Below are positions 49,999-63,194 of a stretch of 64,000 nucleotides of DNA, one piece after another. The notes beneath the pieces were generated by a model that did no database searches, had not been told where the DNA came from, and worked only from the letters and a program-made list of their open reading frames with translations. Position 1 is the stretch's first letter. Every line of letters begins with the position of its first letter. This DNA comes from Rachycentron canadum. Taxonomy: Eukaryota; Chordata; Actinopteri; Carangiformes; Rachycentridae. A program made the translations under genes and the position numbers. The stretch covers positions 13,016,222-13,080,221 of the forward strand of contig CM076654.1 in the NCBI GenBank assembly GCA_038496675.1. The letters are read 5' to 3'.

Positions 49999-52900
49999 GA
50001 GACAGAGCGGGAGAGTCAAAGTGAAAGAGAGCGCATCAGATCTCAGATTCGGGAGTTACACGGCCAGCAGACACAACAAAGCAGAGAGCTGCAGAGAATA
50101 GGTGAGAAACACTTGTTCAACTGTACAGTTTGTACTGTTTTTTGGTGCACAGTTGTTCTATCATTGACCGGCAAATATAGTGTACATACATCAATTGACA
50201 TTTAGATCATGTTTGGATGGTCCGCTGCTCTGGGACTGTTTAAATACAAAAGCTTGTATATGCTGTAAACATTCACACTGACCACCTCTGTTTCATGCCT
50301 GTGACTGCATTCATCCGTCTTGATGCAATTTCCTCTTCACCGCCTGTTAAAATAGTCAGCCAAAGGAGCCATTCTCTAGAGGTAGCGGTCAGGAGGTCAT
50401 ATTAGTTGAGGCTCTTTAAGCTCCTTCATCTAACTTTATTAAGTGTTTGGACTCACTCACAGCCATAGGCTTAATGACTTTGACTTCTTAAGTGTTAAAT
50501 CGTTTCATTAACCGCTCTGTTAGTCCAACCATTAATAAAGTGGCATGAATGCAAGCCTTCAGGAGGGAATGAATGCATTTCCTTCACTTGAATCCTTGAA
50601 ACCTTGCAGCCACACTTGCAGAGCTGACGATGGATAGCTTGTAAAATGACAAACGTGCATTGCTGACGAGCAATAAATGTTACAAACATACCTGTTCAAT
50701 TTAAACACATCAGGACACATAGTATTAATTGGACAATTCCCTTCTTATAAGACATCGAATTTAGCTTTGATCATCTTTGACTGAAGATGAAAGTGATATT
50801 GAAGCTCAGACTGACCTTAACTTGGACTGAAGCTGACAATAAAATCATTCTGTGTGGCCTGGTTTGCCTTGGACTTGACTCCCAGTGTCCTTCTAATGGA
50901 TGTGGGGAGATGGTGTTGGGGTTATGGGAAGCAACAGAGGGAAAAAAAAAAAAGCCACACCTCTGCTAAAAAAAGCTGATACCAGAACAGAACTGAGGCT
51001 TGACGTGGCGGAGAAACTCCCCAGTGTTGATTTACCCCTGCCTTACAATTTAAACCAGGCTGAAGTGAGGGTGAACAAAAAAAAAAAAAAAAAAAAGACC
51101 ACCATAGAAAAGCAAAGGACGACACATATCAACGGCAACACAGGACTTTTGTGGTTGGGATAGGGCAGAGTAGCCAGGGTGGGCCTGCGGTTCTTGTGTT
51201 TTCAGCAGAGTGAAAGTACCAGAAAATAAAAGATTACCTTGGACGATCAGTGGCTAGTTGTTTTTGCTCTTTGAACGCAGCACAAACACATACCTCTACC
51301 TCTCTCTGACAAAAAAGCTTATATTTACATTCTTTACCTCAATGACCATGTGTCCAGCTGTACTGCATTTTAGTGCAAACTGTAACTGGTAAGGCTGTGA
51401 TTTAGGAAATGAAATGTTTGCAGAAACTCTCAGAGGAATGTGCCGTATGCCTCAAGTTCCCAAAGGAGAGAAACTCAGACCATGATTCTAATTTCAATTT
51501 CACACAAAAATGTTGTGAATGATGTGGGGCTGAACACAAGCATCTTGTACATGTATTAGGTCATTGTCATTCACAAATACCCCAGTCTACAACTGTGGCA
51601 CCATTCAAGTCACTGATAGACCACAGAAGTATTTGAGACCTTTTATAATCCCTTTGTAAATGATTAAAACAAAAAGTTCATCCACTCTCCATTAATGTCA
51701 TTAGATAAAGATATAAATATCTTCACAACAATAGAGTTTCTATCAGAAACTGACTTTTGAAACATTCTTTCCAGAAACATCAAGTGCATATAGTTTCTTT
51801 ATAAGGCGACATTACAAAAAGCTACTGTAACAACTTGCATATAAACAGTAGACTTGAATGTTAAGAGGGCTGGGTCACTCAGTGTCAATTATTTATCCAT
51901 CCATTGTTTACCGCTTGTCTGTCAGGGTTTCAGAGGATGGGGGGGCATTCCCAGCTGATGTAGGGCGAGGGCAGGGTACACCCTGGATGCCTGCGGGCAA
52001 TTTTAGTCTTTGGACTGTGGGAGGAAGCCAGAGCACCTGGAGAGAACTGACAACAAACCACACAGAAAGGCCTCAGGCGCGGGAATCGAACCCAGAACCC
52101 AGAACCTTCTTGCTGTGATGCAATGGTGCTAACCGCCTGATTTGTGACAAACGGATATTAAAAACTGGTCAAACTTGTGTTGACCTTTTCACAATGAGGA
52201 CAAACACAGGCTTTCTTTGGGTCATTGCTTTAGTGTGAAAGAAGTATGAAGAAAACCCTTTGTTGCCCTTTGTTTGTGTGCTATATATTGACTGGCAGCT
52301 TAGTGCACAACTAGTGCCGCTTTTGTAGCTATTTTAAAGCAAAAAGCAAGCCTCTCATTATCCAGTAGCAGTGGGGGTTTTCTCAGAAATTGCTACACAA
52401 TAGACACGACCATTTCTGGACGGGAAAAAAATATGAACAATAACATGAGAGTTGGTTGAAGCAGCAGTGTTTTGGCTCTGACTTTGTTTACAGTTGACCA
52501 GTAATTGAGTTTGGATTAAGTGCATCACTGGTTGTAGACACTGTTGTCTAGTGGACCATTTATAGTGTCACGTGAAAATGTGCTGCAACCATTTATTGTC
52601 CCAACTGTGTGTCACAATCACGTTTTCTGTTCAGACTGCATTATATAATCAGCTTTTAATCAACAACTTGCTGCCCTTTTTAAATTGATTGTGCACAATT
52701 TAGCCAGCATCTTTTTTGGGACTTGCTGTGCAATAAGGGGTGGGAAAAAAAGATCAGCTGCTTTAAATGAAGCTGTGAATGTTCACCATTAATACTAGTT
52801 AGTTCAAAGTTGAAAGAGATTGTGGTGGCTGCCAGTCAGACTGGAGATCCTTTTTGATTTGGTTTGTAAATTACAGTCATGCATACTTGGTGAGCCGCAT

Positions 52901-55900
52901 TTGTTTGCTGAGTTAGTGCAAACACCGGACATACAGACATGTTTTGTGATGTGGGAATCGGATACACTCAGTTTTTGCTGTTTTTGTTAACTGTTGTAAA
53001 TACACAGCCTCAGATATTCCACTCACCAGAAGCACCACGGGTGTTGGAGGTAGAGAGTGTCACAGTGGGAGGATGTGGGCACTGCTTTGTTGTTTGGAGT
53101 ATGGTTTCCTGAGGAGAGAAAGAGCAGTGAAGGAGCTTGAACAGAGGGGAGGGGAAGTACTTGTCCAAGTCTCAATTTCACCCCCACTTCCTCCTTGACT
53201 CCTTGTACTTGCTCACTACCTGTGGTTGTACCACATGCTCCCATTCTGTACTCATGAAACTTCCTCCTCCTTTACGCACATCCACTAACGCAATCTCACA
53301 AATCTTGCTCAGGAACTGAGGCCAGTCTGGAGGAAATGCCTACATCCCCTCAGGCCTCCACGTGCCTCTTCTCTGATCCCAAGTGATATTTTCTAGCCAG
53401 GCCTCTAATGGGGCCCCAGTGCCACGGAAGCATTTCATTTCCATCATTTCTGTCCCTAACTTCACCACCTCTCACTTTCTTAGTTCACATACAGTAACAC
53501 CCTCTTCACTTTAGTACTGATGTAAGAGGAATAATAGATGTAATATAAAAATAATTTCTTCATGAAATCATATAAGCCACAAGGTGCAGAAATGTATTTA
53601 TTGCTTATTTTTCATTTGTTTTTTCGGTTGCAGGTTCCAACTCAGGTATGGTGTTGGTTCTTGATCACCTGGTGAAGGATGATGGCCCTGGGCCTCTGCT
53701 GATCCAGCCTCAGAGAGAGGCTGTGACGACAGAGCCTGACCTGGTCCTGTCACACCGTCAAAGATCAGACTCTTCAGCTTCAGACCGCAGTGTGACTTCA
53801 GTGCTGTCCAAGTCTAATCTGGATTCTGTGACCTCAGAGAAGACTCTGAGCTCAGCCTACAGAGCCCGGCTAGACTCTGGTGCCTCAGACAGGAGCCAGA
53901 GTTCCTCCCAGCGTGGTCGGCTTGGCTCTGGTGCATCAGAGAGAAGTGTCAGCTCCCAATCCTATATCAGACAGAGACTGGGCTCAGATGTCTCCGACTC
54001 TGGTGTCAGACCCTGTTTGGGCTTCGGGGCTTCAGATAGTGGTGGTCTTTTGTCAAGGAAACGGACTGACTCAGGGACATCTGACCAGAGCGTGAGTATG
54101 TCCTCTGAGGAGAGGGGTCCAGGGGAGGAGGTAGAGATAACCACGAGTGGTTCAACTTGCAGCACAGATTCAGAAACAGAGAGCAGAAGCCAAGGTTCAG
54201 CCGACCTCAAGGCCAAGTCCAACCAGGATGGCGTTATTGACCAGGACCAGCCTGATGGAGCCACTCTATCTCGAAGCGATCCTACAAATGTTCTGCTGAG
54301 TGGCAGCACAAAGGGAAAAACTGACGTCCAGAAAGAAAAGGTAGTAAATATTTAATAAAAACTAAATGTTTACTGCCAACATACAGAAAAATATAAGGAA
54401 GAACCTGTATAAAAGACTGAAGAGACATAATAAATGCTGCATCCATTCAGAGCAGCCAAGATCATAAATGTAAATCTAGCATATGACTATAAAGTTCACA
54501 TTTTTTAATAATAAAAGTTCCTGAGTCAGTTCCTTTTGTCAATTTTTGTCAATGCAAAATTATTTTTGACTATAAAAAGAGGACTAAATGTAATTTCAAA
54601 CTCAAATAAGTTAGACATCTCTTTACAGTGTTGTTTTCCAAAGATATTCGCTTATATAGGGTATTATAGCTGTAGTTTGAACCAGCTGAATAGCAACAAT
54701 TGCACCACTAGAGTGGGGTGTTGAGCTACGTAGCCTCAGTGACGTGCAACCATAGGCTGAGCTTTCTCTTTGTTTCTTTTCATTTCATTATCCCCGGTAA
54801 GTAAGCCCCTCACTCCATTCTTCAATGACACCCAGGTCACATCGGCATCCATAAACACACTGTGCGGAGCTCCTGTTTGGAGCTGTTTAACTTTTGTTAC
54901 TTGGATACACAAACTGTGCACCTGAGTGTCTCTGCTTCACTTCAGCAGCCTGTCAACCTCACCTGCTGTCAAAGAGGAACACACATTGTTACGGGCCAGA
55001 GGTTCTGTCTATCCTCATGCCACAGAGCTGAGAACACACAGAGGTGCTGTTTCTGCACTGGCTGTTAACTGTTCAGCAACGTTTCCTATCTTAGGCACTC
55101 AGTTCACCATGACGCCATCATGTCGATCCTCTTAATGTGTTTACTCAAGGCTTCTTTTATTGTCCTCTGCAATATACACCAATGCTCAGTCTCCTGAAAG
55201 TAATGTAAACACTCTGGGGCCCATCGAGTCCCCAGCTGCCAAAAAAAGAACAGAGGCGCACTGCTTCACCCCATACACAAATGTTACATAATAAAAACAC
55301 CACTGGTCAATTCTGTATTTAGGATTGTGTTGGTCTGTGTGTGTGTGTAGTTGTCACCCTGGTCATGCGTGCAGTGTCATGTGTTGCTGCCCTGTTAAAC
55401 ATGGAGCTGTTCAGTGTAGCAGTTCTCTGGTTGTCAATTCAGGCACAGTTAACCCGTAATCTTCTCCACTTCCTCTACTGATCTTTCTGCCATGTTCCTT
55501 TTATTTTTTCCCTATTCAGATAACAGTGAACAGGGATCCCTTTACCCGTGACAAAGCAAAGGATTCTGGTAAGACATTAGCCCAACTTAATTAGTCCTGA
55601 ACTGACTAATCAACATGTTTGGGTTCAATATTGTTGATTGGGGGGGAAACATTTTTTTAAATATTCTGGGAAATTGCAATGGCCCTTTGCCACTATATTT
55701 TTTTAATTTTATAGACAATTATTTCATTAATTACAGTAAAATGTGTGGAAATATCACACCTGATAATTCTTTATTATAAAAACTCCAGTATATGGAGGCT
55801 ACCACGGTCATTACTGACTGTATATGAGTGGGTAGAGAGCATGCTGCAATATACACAATTTCTCTTTCTACCAGACAGTACTCTTTGCTGTGTCCACTGT

Positions 55901-58625
55901 ACTATAAACTGTGCCCTCCCCCCTCCCCATGCAGCACATCTTTTTTTCCCCCTTTCTTAGATGACCTCAGTGAATATCTTCTCCTCTAATCACTAGTGTT
56001 TTTTTCCATTGCATGGTCTGTGCCAAATCAAGGGCTTAATACACAGTATCTGACAGTATTAAGGATCAGAATGAAAAAATATCCATGAGTGGAAGAAATG
56101 TCCTGAAATGTCCAAAAAAACAGAGCCTGAAAGATGGTGAAACAGGGGAGGTTAAGTCAAGCAAAATAAAGGGGCAGGAACAAAGCCTTGAGAGAGAGCT
56201 TTTAAGGTGGAGGAGGAGATAATATAAGGAGATGGGAGTGGGGATCAAGGCTCTGTTTCTCTTATGAATTTAGCTCTTTAGCTCTTTCAACTCCACTTCT
56301 TTTGTCTCAGCAGGACCTGAGAAGAAAAATGCTATATTGGAACAATTCAACTCCACCAACTCTGTACGTGACAGAATGCGCAAGTTCACAGAGTCCAGCC
56401 AGAGCCCAAGTGTCCCAGCTCTGAAGAAAGCTCCACTGAGGAATGGGACAACCTCAGGCAGCAGTCTCTCCAAAGCTACTGAGCTGTTTACACACACAGC
56501 AGCATCGCTCATCACATCTGGAGACTCCACATCTCACACCTCTGTTGCATCTCAGAGTCAGACCACACCTCAGCCAAGAGGTGGGGCCAACAAACCTCCG
56601 TCTTCAGCTACCCAATCGCAGAACTCCATGGGTGGGATGAGGCATCCAGCTGAAAAAGATGTGCACGCCTACAGTAACTCAAAGGAAGACAGGACCCCAG
56701 GGAGAGCAGCTGGACAGCAGGTCACCCAGGGAGAGGCAGACCCAGACATGAAGACTTTCCTCACTATTGAGATCAAGGATGGCCACGCCACCACCTCCTC
56801 TACATCCTCCCCTAGGGTTAACATTGTCCCTATCACAATGACCCCACGCATCACCCCTAATGCTCTGGGGCAGAGACCAGGTAGGAGCAACAACCTTATA
56901 GCAACAGGACATTTTTCTACTATAGCTCAATGCTCAAATAACCTGTAACATTGTGCAATATTTTACTACTTTTTGGTTACATTGAGTTGGAAACACAACT
57001 GAACAAGATTTCTTTAGTTTGAGCTTAACTGATTTTTAATACACTGGGAATTTTATGTAAGATTTAATGGCATTGACATTTCTTAAGCTTCCTATGGAGT
57101 TGGTACAGTATAAAAAGCCACAGCCCACTTTTTTTCTGTAGGCGTTGAATCCTGATTTTGCCACTTGATGTATTTCCTTGCTAATATCAACAATTAGATC
57201 ATGATGACTTCCCAGTCACCGTGGGAGGTGACCAGGACCAAGGAATTGGTCAGAAGTGGGATCATAACAAGGGGTTTTGTGAGACCAAGCGAAACACATG
57301 GATGAGTGGGGATAGATGTTGTGGTTGAGTACGAAACAGCACATTTGATCTGAGGGGCACTTGTTATATAGAGGGCAAGTTGTTGGAGTGTGGAGGAGGG
57401 TGAGGTCAGTAGTCAACAGTGGAGAGTATATTGGGACAAAAGAGAGAACAAGCGGTTGTCTCAGGCTGAGCTGAATAGTAATACTGTTACTGTATAACGG
57501 TGCAGTTGAATAGGCCAACACAGTAGGTTTTGTGTGTTATATGCTGCTTCTTTTAAATGAAAAAGAGCAAGCTCACATTACTCCTATGAGCAAGCTCTCT
57601 TAATTTACACTTATCAACAAGGTGAACATAACTTTTTTCTTTAGTTGTGAGATCATAGTAGTAGATCAGGGAGAAGGAATGAAGGAGGAGAGATGCAACA
57701 ATAGTCCTCTGGCAGTGCATGAATCAGAGATGTTGTGCTACAGGGTTGACACCTAAACCCAGAGGGCACCACCAGGGCCCCTTGTGCAAATAATTTAATG
57801 GGAAAATATTACAAGATGATCATTGTTGTTTTCTAAGAAGTGAATATAAGGGATGGTAGATTATTTTTTATGGTACATTATTTAGTATTAGTATTATGAA
57901 TATCACTGTGCAGCAAAAGAAAAAAATATTGCTCTCCTGAATAGTTTGAAAAACAATGCACAGCCACACACATCGTTTGCAGTGACTATATTTGATTTTT
58001 AGCGGATCCGTGTGACAAAACAAAACGGAAAACTTACTAAAACTAAAAGTAAAAATATAGTGTTTAGAAGATGTTAGAGAAGTTAGACAAAGTGTTCAGT
58101 GGGCCACCAATACATGATGTAAGTTTATCTTACACAGTATAAAACAGTGTTCTTGTAATATACATACTCAGTACAGTATATACTTATGGTGCAAATACTA
58201 CCAGCATTGATTCATTAATTGCATAAAACAAAAACATGACCAGCTTGAATCTCAGTCCATTTCAGTAACATGGCTGCTACAGCTGCTGTTATGGTCTGTC
58301 CATACAAGACATCTTAAGTTTCAGCCCTTCCCAGCAACCAGGACCTCCAACCCAAACAGTTTATTTAAGACTCATGCTGGACCTGTACAATTACAGCCTC
58401 TAGGACACGTCCTGGCAGCCCCACTGGGCTCCTCTACAAAAGTCACACAGTTTCTTTTCAGCTCAATTTGCTTAAATGGTTTTGGGCTCCTTTTTTGGGA
58501 ACCCCTCTGTGTCCCACTGACTGAGAGCAGGCTGCATTTGGGTCTCTAGTTTCTGCCAAGACTCTTAAATGTACTGTGCTGGTGTGCATCACCAACATAG
58601 CACAGTGTACATTTTATTTTATGAT

Positions 58626-58660
<35 letters not shown>

Positions 58661-59083
58661 CAGGAAGGTGACAGGTCACAAGAAAGCACATGTGTACTGT
58701 TGAGGCAAATGAAGAGGGCTGTTTATGTTTAAGGAGTCATCTACATTTTCTCTCACCGGACATGTGTTTGTCTTGTTTATGACACTATGGCAGCTTATGT
58801 AACTGACTAATGGCTACCACCAACTCTGTGCAAAGCCATGCACACCTCAACTGTACACATGGGCGCCAGGGCCATTCTTGGCCTTTGGAATTTGTTCTTA
58901 TTCGTCCTGTAGCTGTGGATTGAATCTACCTAAGTTTAAAGTCTCAAAATGTATAAAACAAAAATGTTATTATAATTATTTGGTCTTTTTAAATCTTTGT
59001 CTGTTTCAGAGTTGACCCTTGGCCTCAGAGCAACGCCATTCAAAATCTCCTCATCCAGCTTCTCCTCTGGTTCCTCCATAAAG
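49999..59083 (+). CDS. smtn: Smoothelin, six internal coding exons (partial gene)
   Basis: Smoothelin binds filamentous actin in contractile muscle cells. Exons: 49999-50101, 53634-54340, 55520-55568, 56314-56880, 59010-59083, all with consensus GT-AG sites and matching phases. Exon 1 here (SERERIRSQIRELHGQQ) matches the smoothelin motif seen in human as EERKLIRAAIRRVRAQE. Later landmarks in human order are NSVRDRMRKFTES (56.36 kb), MKTFLTIEIKDGHAT (56.75 kb) and ELTLGLRATPF (59.01 kb). The 707-base exon holds a Ser-rich tandem repeat. Neither the start-bearing exon nor the C-terminal calponin-homology exons were found, so both ends are missing: the former is unrecognised upstream and the latter lies beyond 64000. 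The paralogue (smtna or smtnb) cannot be told from this. Note that five exon intervals are given here; the 63.2-kb exon is listed separately. Confidence 0.85.
50102..53633 (+). other. smtn: Smoothelin intron with L2 fragment
   Basis: 3.5 kb without a recognisable exon. It has A runs at 50941-50952 and 51077-51096 and a decayed L2-like fragment (51893-52138). The frame at 51.9-52.1 kb is repeat-derived. Confidence 0.6.
51893..52138 (-). mobile_element. Decayed L2-type LINE 3' end, minus orientation
   Basis: The plus strand reads ATCCATCCATTGTTTACCGC, CCCAGCTGATGTAGGGCGAG, GGGTACACCCTGGATGCC, TCTTTGGACTGTGGGAGGAA, AACCTTCTTGCTGTGATGC and TGCTAACCGCC. This is the reverse complement layout of the common fish L2 3' region. 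Several internal segments are deleted compared with the usual form. Confidence 0.65.
53762..54113 (+). repeat. smtn: Degenerate Ser-rich tandem repeat inside smoothelin exon
   Basis: About seven copies of a 14-19 residue unit, consensus R-L/S-D-S-G-A-S-D-R-S-x-S-S. Examples are RSDSSASDRSVTS, RLDSGASDRSQSS, RLGSGASERSVSS, RLGSDVSDS, LGFGASDSGG and RTDSGTSDQSVSM. Units have diverged in both codons and residues. I do not know this repeat from mammalian smoothelin. Confidence 0.8.
54341..59009 (+). other. smtn: Smoothelin introns between 54.3 and 59.0 kb
   Basis: Intervals 54341-55519, 55569-56313 and 56881-59009 hold no recognised exon other than those listed for smoothelin. A (GT)n run lies at 58629-58659. 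Confidence 0.6.
58629..58659 (+). repeat. (GT)n microsatellite
   Basis: About 15 uninterrupted GT units in a smoothelin intron. Confidence 0.95.
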
Positions 59084-62000
59084 GTACAGTCTTTCTTAGG
59101 AAATCTTTGTTAGGTAAAGATCATGCTCGACAGAAGTTGTCAAATATACTTTTAAAACTATCTTTCCAGTCCTTTCCAATTAAAGATGAATGTTTTGCTT
59201 TCATCCGCTGTTTAATTTGCTGCATCCCTGTCACAGCAATCACCAATAAAGGCCTGAAAAGCAGGAGAGTCAGGACAATGAAAGGCAGACAGAGTGTGAG
59301 AAAAAGAGGGAACGGAGGGAAGAACAGTGTTTATCAAACACAGAGTGGGTAGCCAGTCACATCTGTCCTTGTAAGGTATTTGAAGGAGAGAAGAAGAGGG
59401 AGGGAGGTGCTCAGGGCATTCCTTGTTTTCTCTTTGCAGGCCATGCCCACTGAGATTTATCTGGGAAATGTTTCTTAAATCACACCTGTCTGTCCTCATC
59501 CTCACCACTTACTCTCCAGCTGCATCAAAACACATGTTTACACAAGTTCTTCATCACTTTGTCTTTTCTTGGGAGAGGAGGAGCTGTCAAAAACCATCTC
59601 CCTCCTGCCTCACAGTGACCTCTGAGGTCTGGGGAGAGCAACTAAACTTTAATTTGCCTCATTCCTAACCCCACTCACTCATCCATGAAAGGAAGTGTCT
59701 ATGAATGGAGAGTAGGGGATTGAGAGGATGAATAGAGAGGAGAAGTTGTGTCCTGTTTACTCTTTAATGGCTGTGTTTCCACCCCCTGTGTTGATTGCAA
59801 CTGTAATCTGGTTATGGGATCAGGGAGCTGGTTAGGGATGGGAGGAGGCTCCATGAGGCTGCAGGGAGGATTTAAGGTGTTGGAATGAGACTGTCTCCAC
59901 CAGTTTACAGACGCAGGACTAGTTAAAAAATAAGATACAGTAGATGAGTCCTCCCTATAAGAACGGGATATTTCAGGAAAAGGACAAAGATTCTGCAGAA
60001 GGCGAAGTCTATATTTGACTGATCCAAGTGCAGTCAAACCATTACCAACGACATGCAGGTAACATGTTTGTGTGAGTGCTAACGAGAAAATGCATGCATT
60101 TGAAGAATCTGCATCACAAAATTAGCCCAGGACCGGACCTACAGCAAAAGTGTCCCACTAGCACAATATGGGTTACACCCTGCGTCATGTGTCACTCAAC
60201 AATCATTAGTTGTAACTTATATTGTTACTATCCCGGTAACTCTGTTGTTATTAATAACTGTTGGGGATAAAGGGTTAAGCCACAGGCCCAACACTTTCTG
60301 CAAAATGTGACTGTGTGCTTGCACCACTCGAGTCTGTAGCACATGCAGATCTGCCTCATTATCGTATAGACTTAACATGAATGCTGTCATTGAAAAACCA
60401 CAAGGCTACAACAATAAGTAAGTTTCTTGACATCTCTGTCCCTCTTTTTGTAGGACACATATTTCACCTGCTTTTGTCAAACTTGCCAAGTTTGACCTTA
60501 TAAAGTCAAAGCCTGAATGACTTCGTTAATGAGATTGTAAAAACAGCAGCAGACATTGTTGGTTAGCTTCAACCTGGGAGGAGGAAGCTTGGCTACTTTC
60601 AGACTGATTGTGAGACCACCTCCTCTGACTTTCTCTGGTTTAGTCGTGGTTCAGGGCTGAGTGAAAGGAGATGTCATGTAAGGGGAGGATTCATATTAAA
60701 GTAGTTTATATTAAAATCCCTCTCGCATTAATCTGTGGTCATTATAATGTGGAGAGTGCGCAAAATGTTGTGTAAATGTAGCTCTTCCTATTTAGTGGTG
60801 TGGATGGTTGTTTATTGACCACAGTGGTTCCAGTCTGGGACTCTGATCTGTTTGGGTGGTCCAGACTTTTCCATGGTGGTCTAACTTCAATATTCACGAC
60901 CTCCGCTGTTTCCTTTGTTGTTGTTTTTTATTATTATTCCAATAAAACATCTTGAGGCTGATAACATCAGCTCTTAAAGTGGATTGTCTTTAAATTACAA
61001 TCTGACATTCAACAGGGAAACATTTCAGATTAAATAAACAATGGAAAGACTCCAAAACAATGAAGGACAAGGTGAAAGAGTAAATGAAGAGATGTGATTA
61101 AAAGAGTGAGAGCTGCTCCTTTTTATTTATTATAAAACTGAGGCTAAGATGAAGTTAATGGCAAGGTCAAGATGTTTGTAGTGTTTCAGAGCAGTTGTTC
61201 ACTTCAGGCAGGTGAGACAGGCAGCCAACTGCTCCGAGTTATCACAGCTGCTCGCGCTCATCTCAGCTGTTGGCCCATGCCGACCGCTGCTCTCGGCCTT
61301 GAACATAAATACAAATAATACCTAAGCTTTATAACCAGGGTGATGACAGGACAGTCAGCTTCTTTCCTGTAGTCACAGAGATTGCTGCCAGGTCTCAGGT
61401 CACACTTGGAGAAGTGCTGCAGCATGAACATGGACACACAGTGGCCCACAGTCAGTGACAGACTGTCTCACAGTCACAATGAAGAATAAGGACCACATTG
61501 TTAACAAACTGCTGATCCCTTGCACATGCTGGTTACCCAACCAGTTCACATGTGTCACAGATTTGAAAACTGTGGAGAAAAGTGCAGAGATTCTTCCGAT
61601 GTCTTGATGAACATACCCTGATTTCAAAACCACTGTGTTTCATACCTGATGTTTTATTTCCAAGTTGCATTACATTATTTTTAGTAGCTCTTAGTATAAC
61701 AGCATTGGGTCAACAATAACACCAGGAGATAAAGTTTCATCCAATTCATGTAACTGCATCAAATCTACCATAATAATCACTAATACAAGAAGAAAATACT
61801 ATGATATTCATACCTTCTAGTCCTTGTCATGCTCCTTCTTTCTACATCACTGATATTTACAGTCTGTGAAGTGCTTTAGTGCTTTGATGCATGGCAAGAC
61901 TCAGGACATGTCCATCTTGGGTTTTGACCCACTTTCCCTGCTGCCGGTCACATTTCTCTCCACTCCACTCTCCCTGGAGGCCAGATTCTTCCTGGGAACT

Positions 62001-62900
62001 GTTTTGCTTACCTGTAAATCCAAAGAGAGATCACTGTTGCCCTTTGTAACATTGTTTTCCACTGAATACTAGTCCTGTTTATTGGACTTGGCTAATTCAT
62101 TTTCTGCCTGTGTGCAATTTAGATAAATAAAATAATAGATTTACAGTCACATTGTTCCACTTTCTTAAAAACAATTTTAATGTTTTGGATTGCATTGGCA
62201 TGTCATCAAGAATTACAGGTTTGTCACTGCTAATCAGACTGCATTCAGAGAAACAGTATCTACAGTACCCTTTGATTCTTTGATTTGACTCTAAAATATG
62301 CCAATAAATCTCCGGTAGGCATTTATAAGATGTACTTGAGCATCTTACAATGATAACAACATACATACACAGACTTATTAGGAACTCTTAATTCAACACA
62401 AAAGCACTTACAACATCCCTGTGAGCAGCAGCTATGCCCCTACTGCTTTGTCAGTGAGGCTAAAACAAAAAGGACTGCAGTGTTAGCAACATCATTATCT
62501 TTGGTTGTGGAGAACTGGGCCTCACTGGTCACCTAATCTGCTCTGTCATGGCCCTAAACACTTTCTCCTTCATGGACCGATCTTCCCTCTGGAGGTCTAT
62601 AAAGCATCCAGCCTGATTAGTTGGGACTTGGTTGCATTTTGTCAGAAAGTAATTTTAAGGAGGAGTGAAACACTAATGTGTGACTCTTTCAACTCAGCCC
62701 AGGCCTAGAGCCACATCTAAACCCCTCTTTGCCTGCCAGTCGAGGTGTGAAGGACAAGGGCTCTAAATAAAATGAAAGTTGAAAGAGGGAGGGGTGAGTT
62801 TTCTAAATTGTTGCCATCGCCATTCCCCCTCTGGCCTCCATCAGTGCCCCAGGACTCACTGTCTCAGTGGAATAATGGCGGGGCAGGAGATAGACATGTC
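59084..62900 (+). other. smtn: Smoothelin intron upstream of the internal promoter
   Basis: 3.8 kb with no recognised exon. A pyrimidine-AG followed by GCCATGCCCACTGAG near 59440 looks like an acceptor, but its frame stops after 12 codons and lacks homology. Short purine-rich and pyrimidine-rich segments are present. Confidence 0.55.
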
Positions 62901-62905
62901 CATGG

Positions 62906-63044
62906 CACCTGGAAATACAAGGGTGGAGCTACTGCTGCCTGGGAAACAGGATTTCTTGCGTGCTCATTGGCTGTCAGGGTGTTGGCTGTTAAAGAGGGGA
63001 GATTCACTGGGGGTATAAAGACCATGCATTGTTTAAAAAGGTCT
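62906..63044 (+). promoter_or_regulatory. smtn: TATA promoter inside the smoothelin gene
   Basis: GGTATAAAG (TATAAAG at 63014-63020) is followed about 180 bases later by a well-placed ATG at 63195. Upstream are an inverted CCAAT box (ATTGG, 62966-62970) and an E-box (CACCTG, 62906-62911). Transcription would start near 63044. Mammalian SMTN is known to have an intragenic promoter for its short smooth-muscle form, so an internal promoter fits the family. Elements are seen; activity is inferred. Confidence 0.65.
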
Positions 63045-63194
63045 CACACTGACAGACAGGGAGACCCTCACCTCTGTGGCAAAGTACACAGCGTTCTCTG
63101 ATTTTACACCCAAACTTAAGTCTTTGGGACATTAAATTGGATTTAAGCTGGAAGGATTTTGACCAGTGTAACATTGAGAGCAGCCGGTCTGACC

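Noticed and set aside
51858..52118. 86-codon frame
   Set aside because: Lies inside the decayed L2 3' end and is repeat-derived.
59440..59478. Candidate smoothelin exon after TTCTCTTTGCAG
   Set aside because: The frame ends after 12 codons and does not match the expected continuation of smoothelin.
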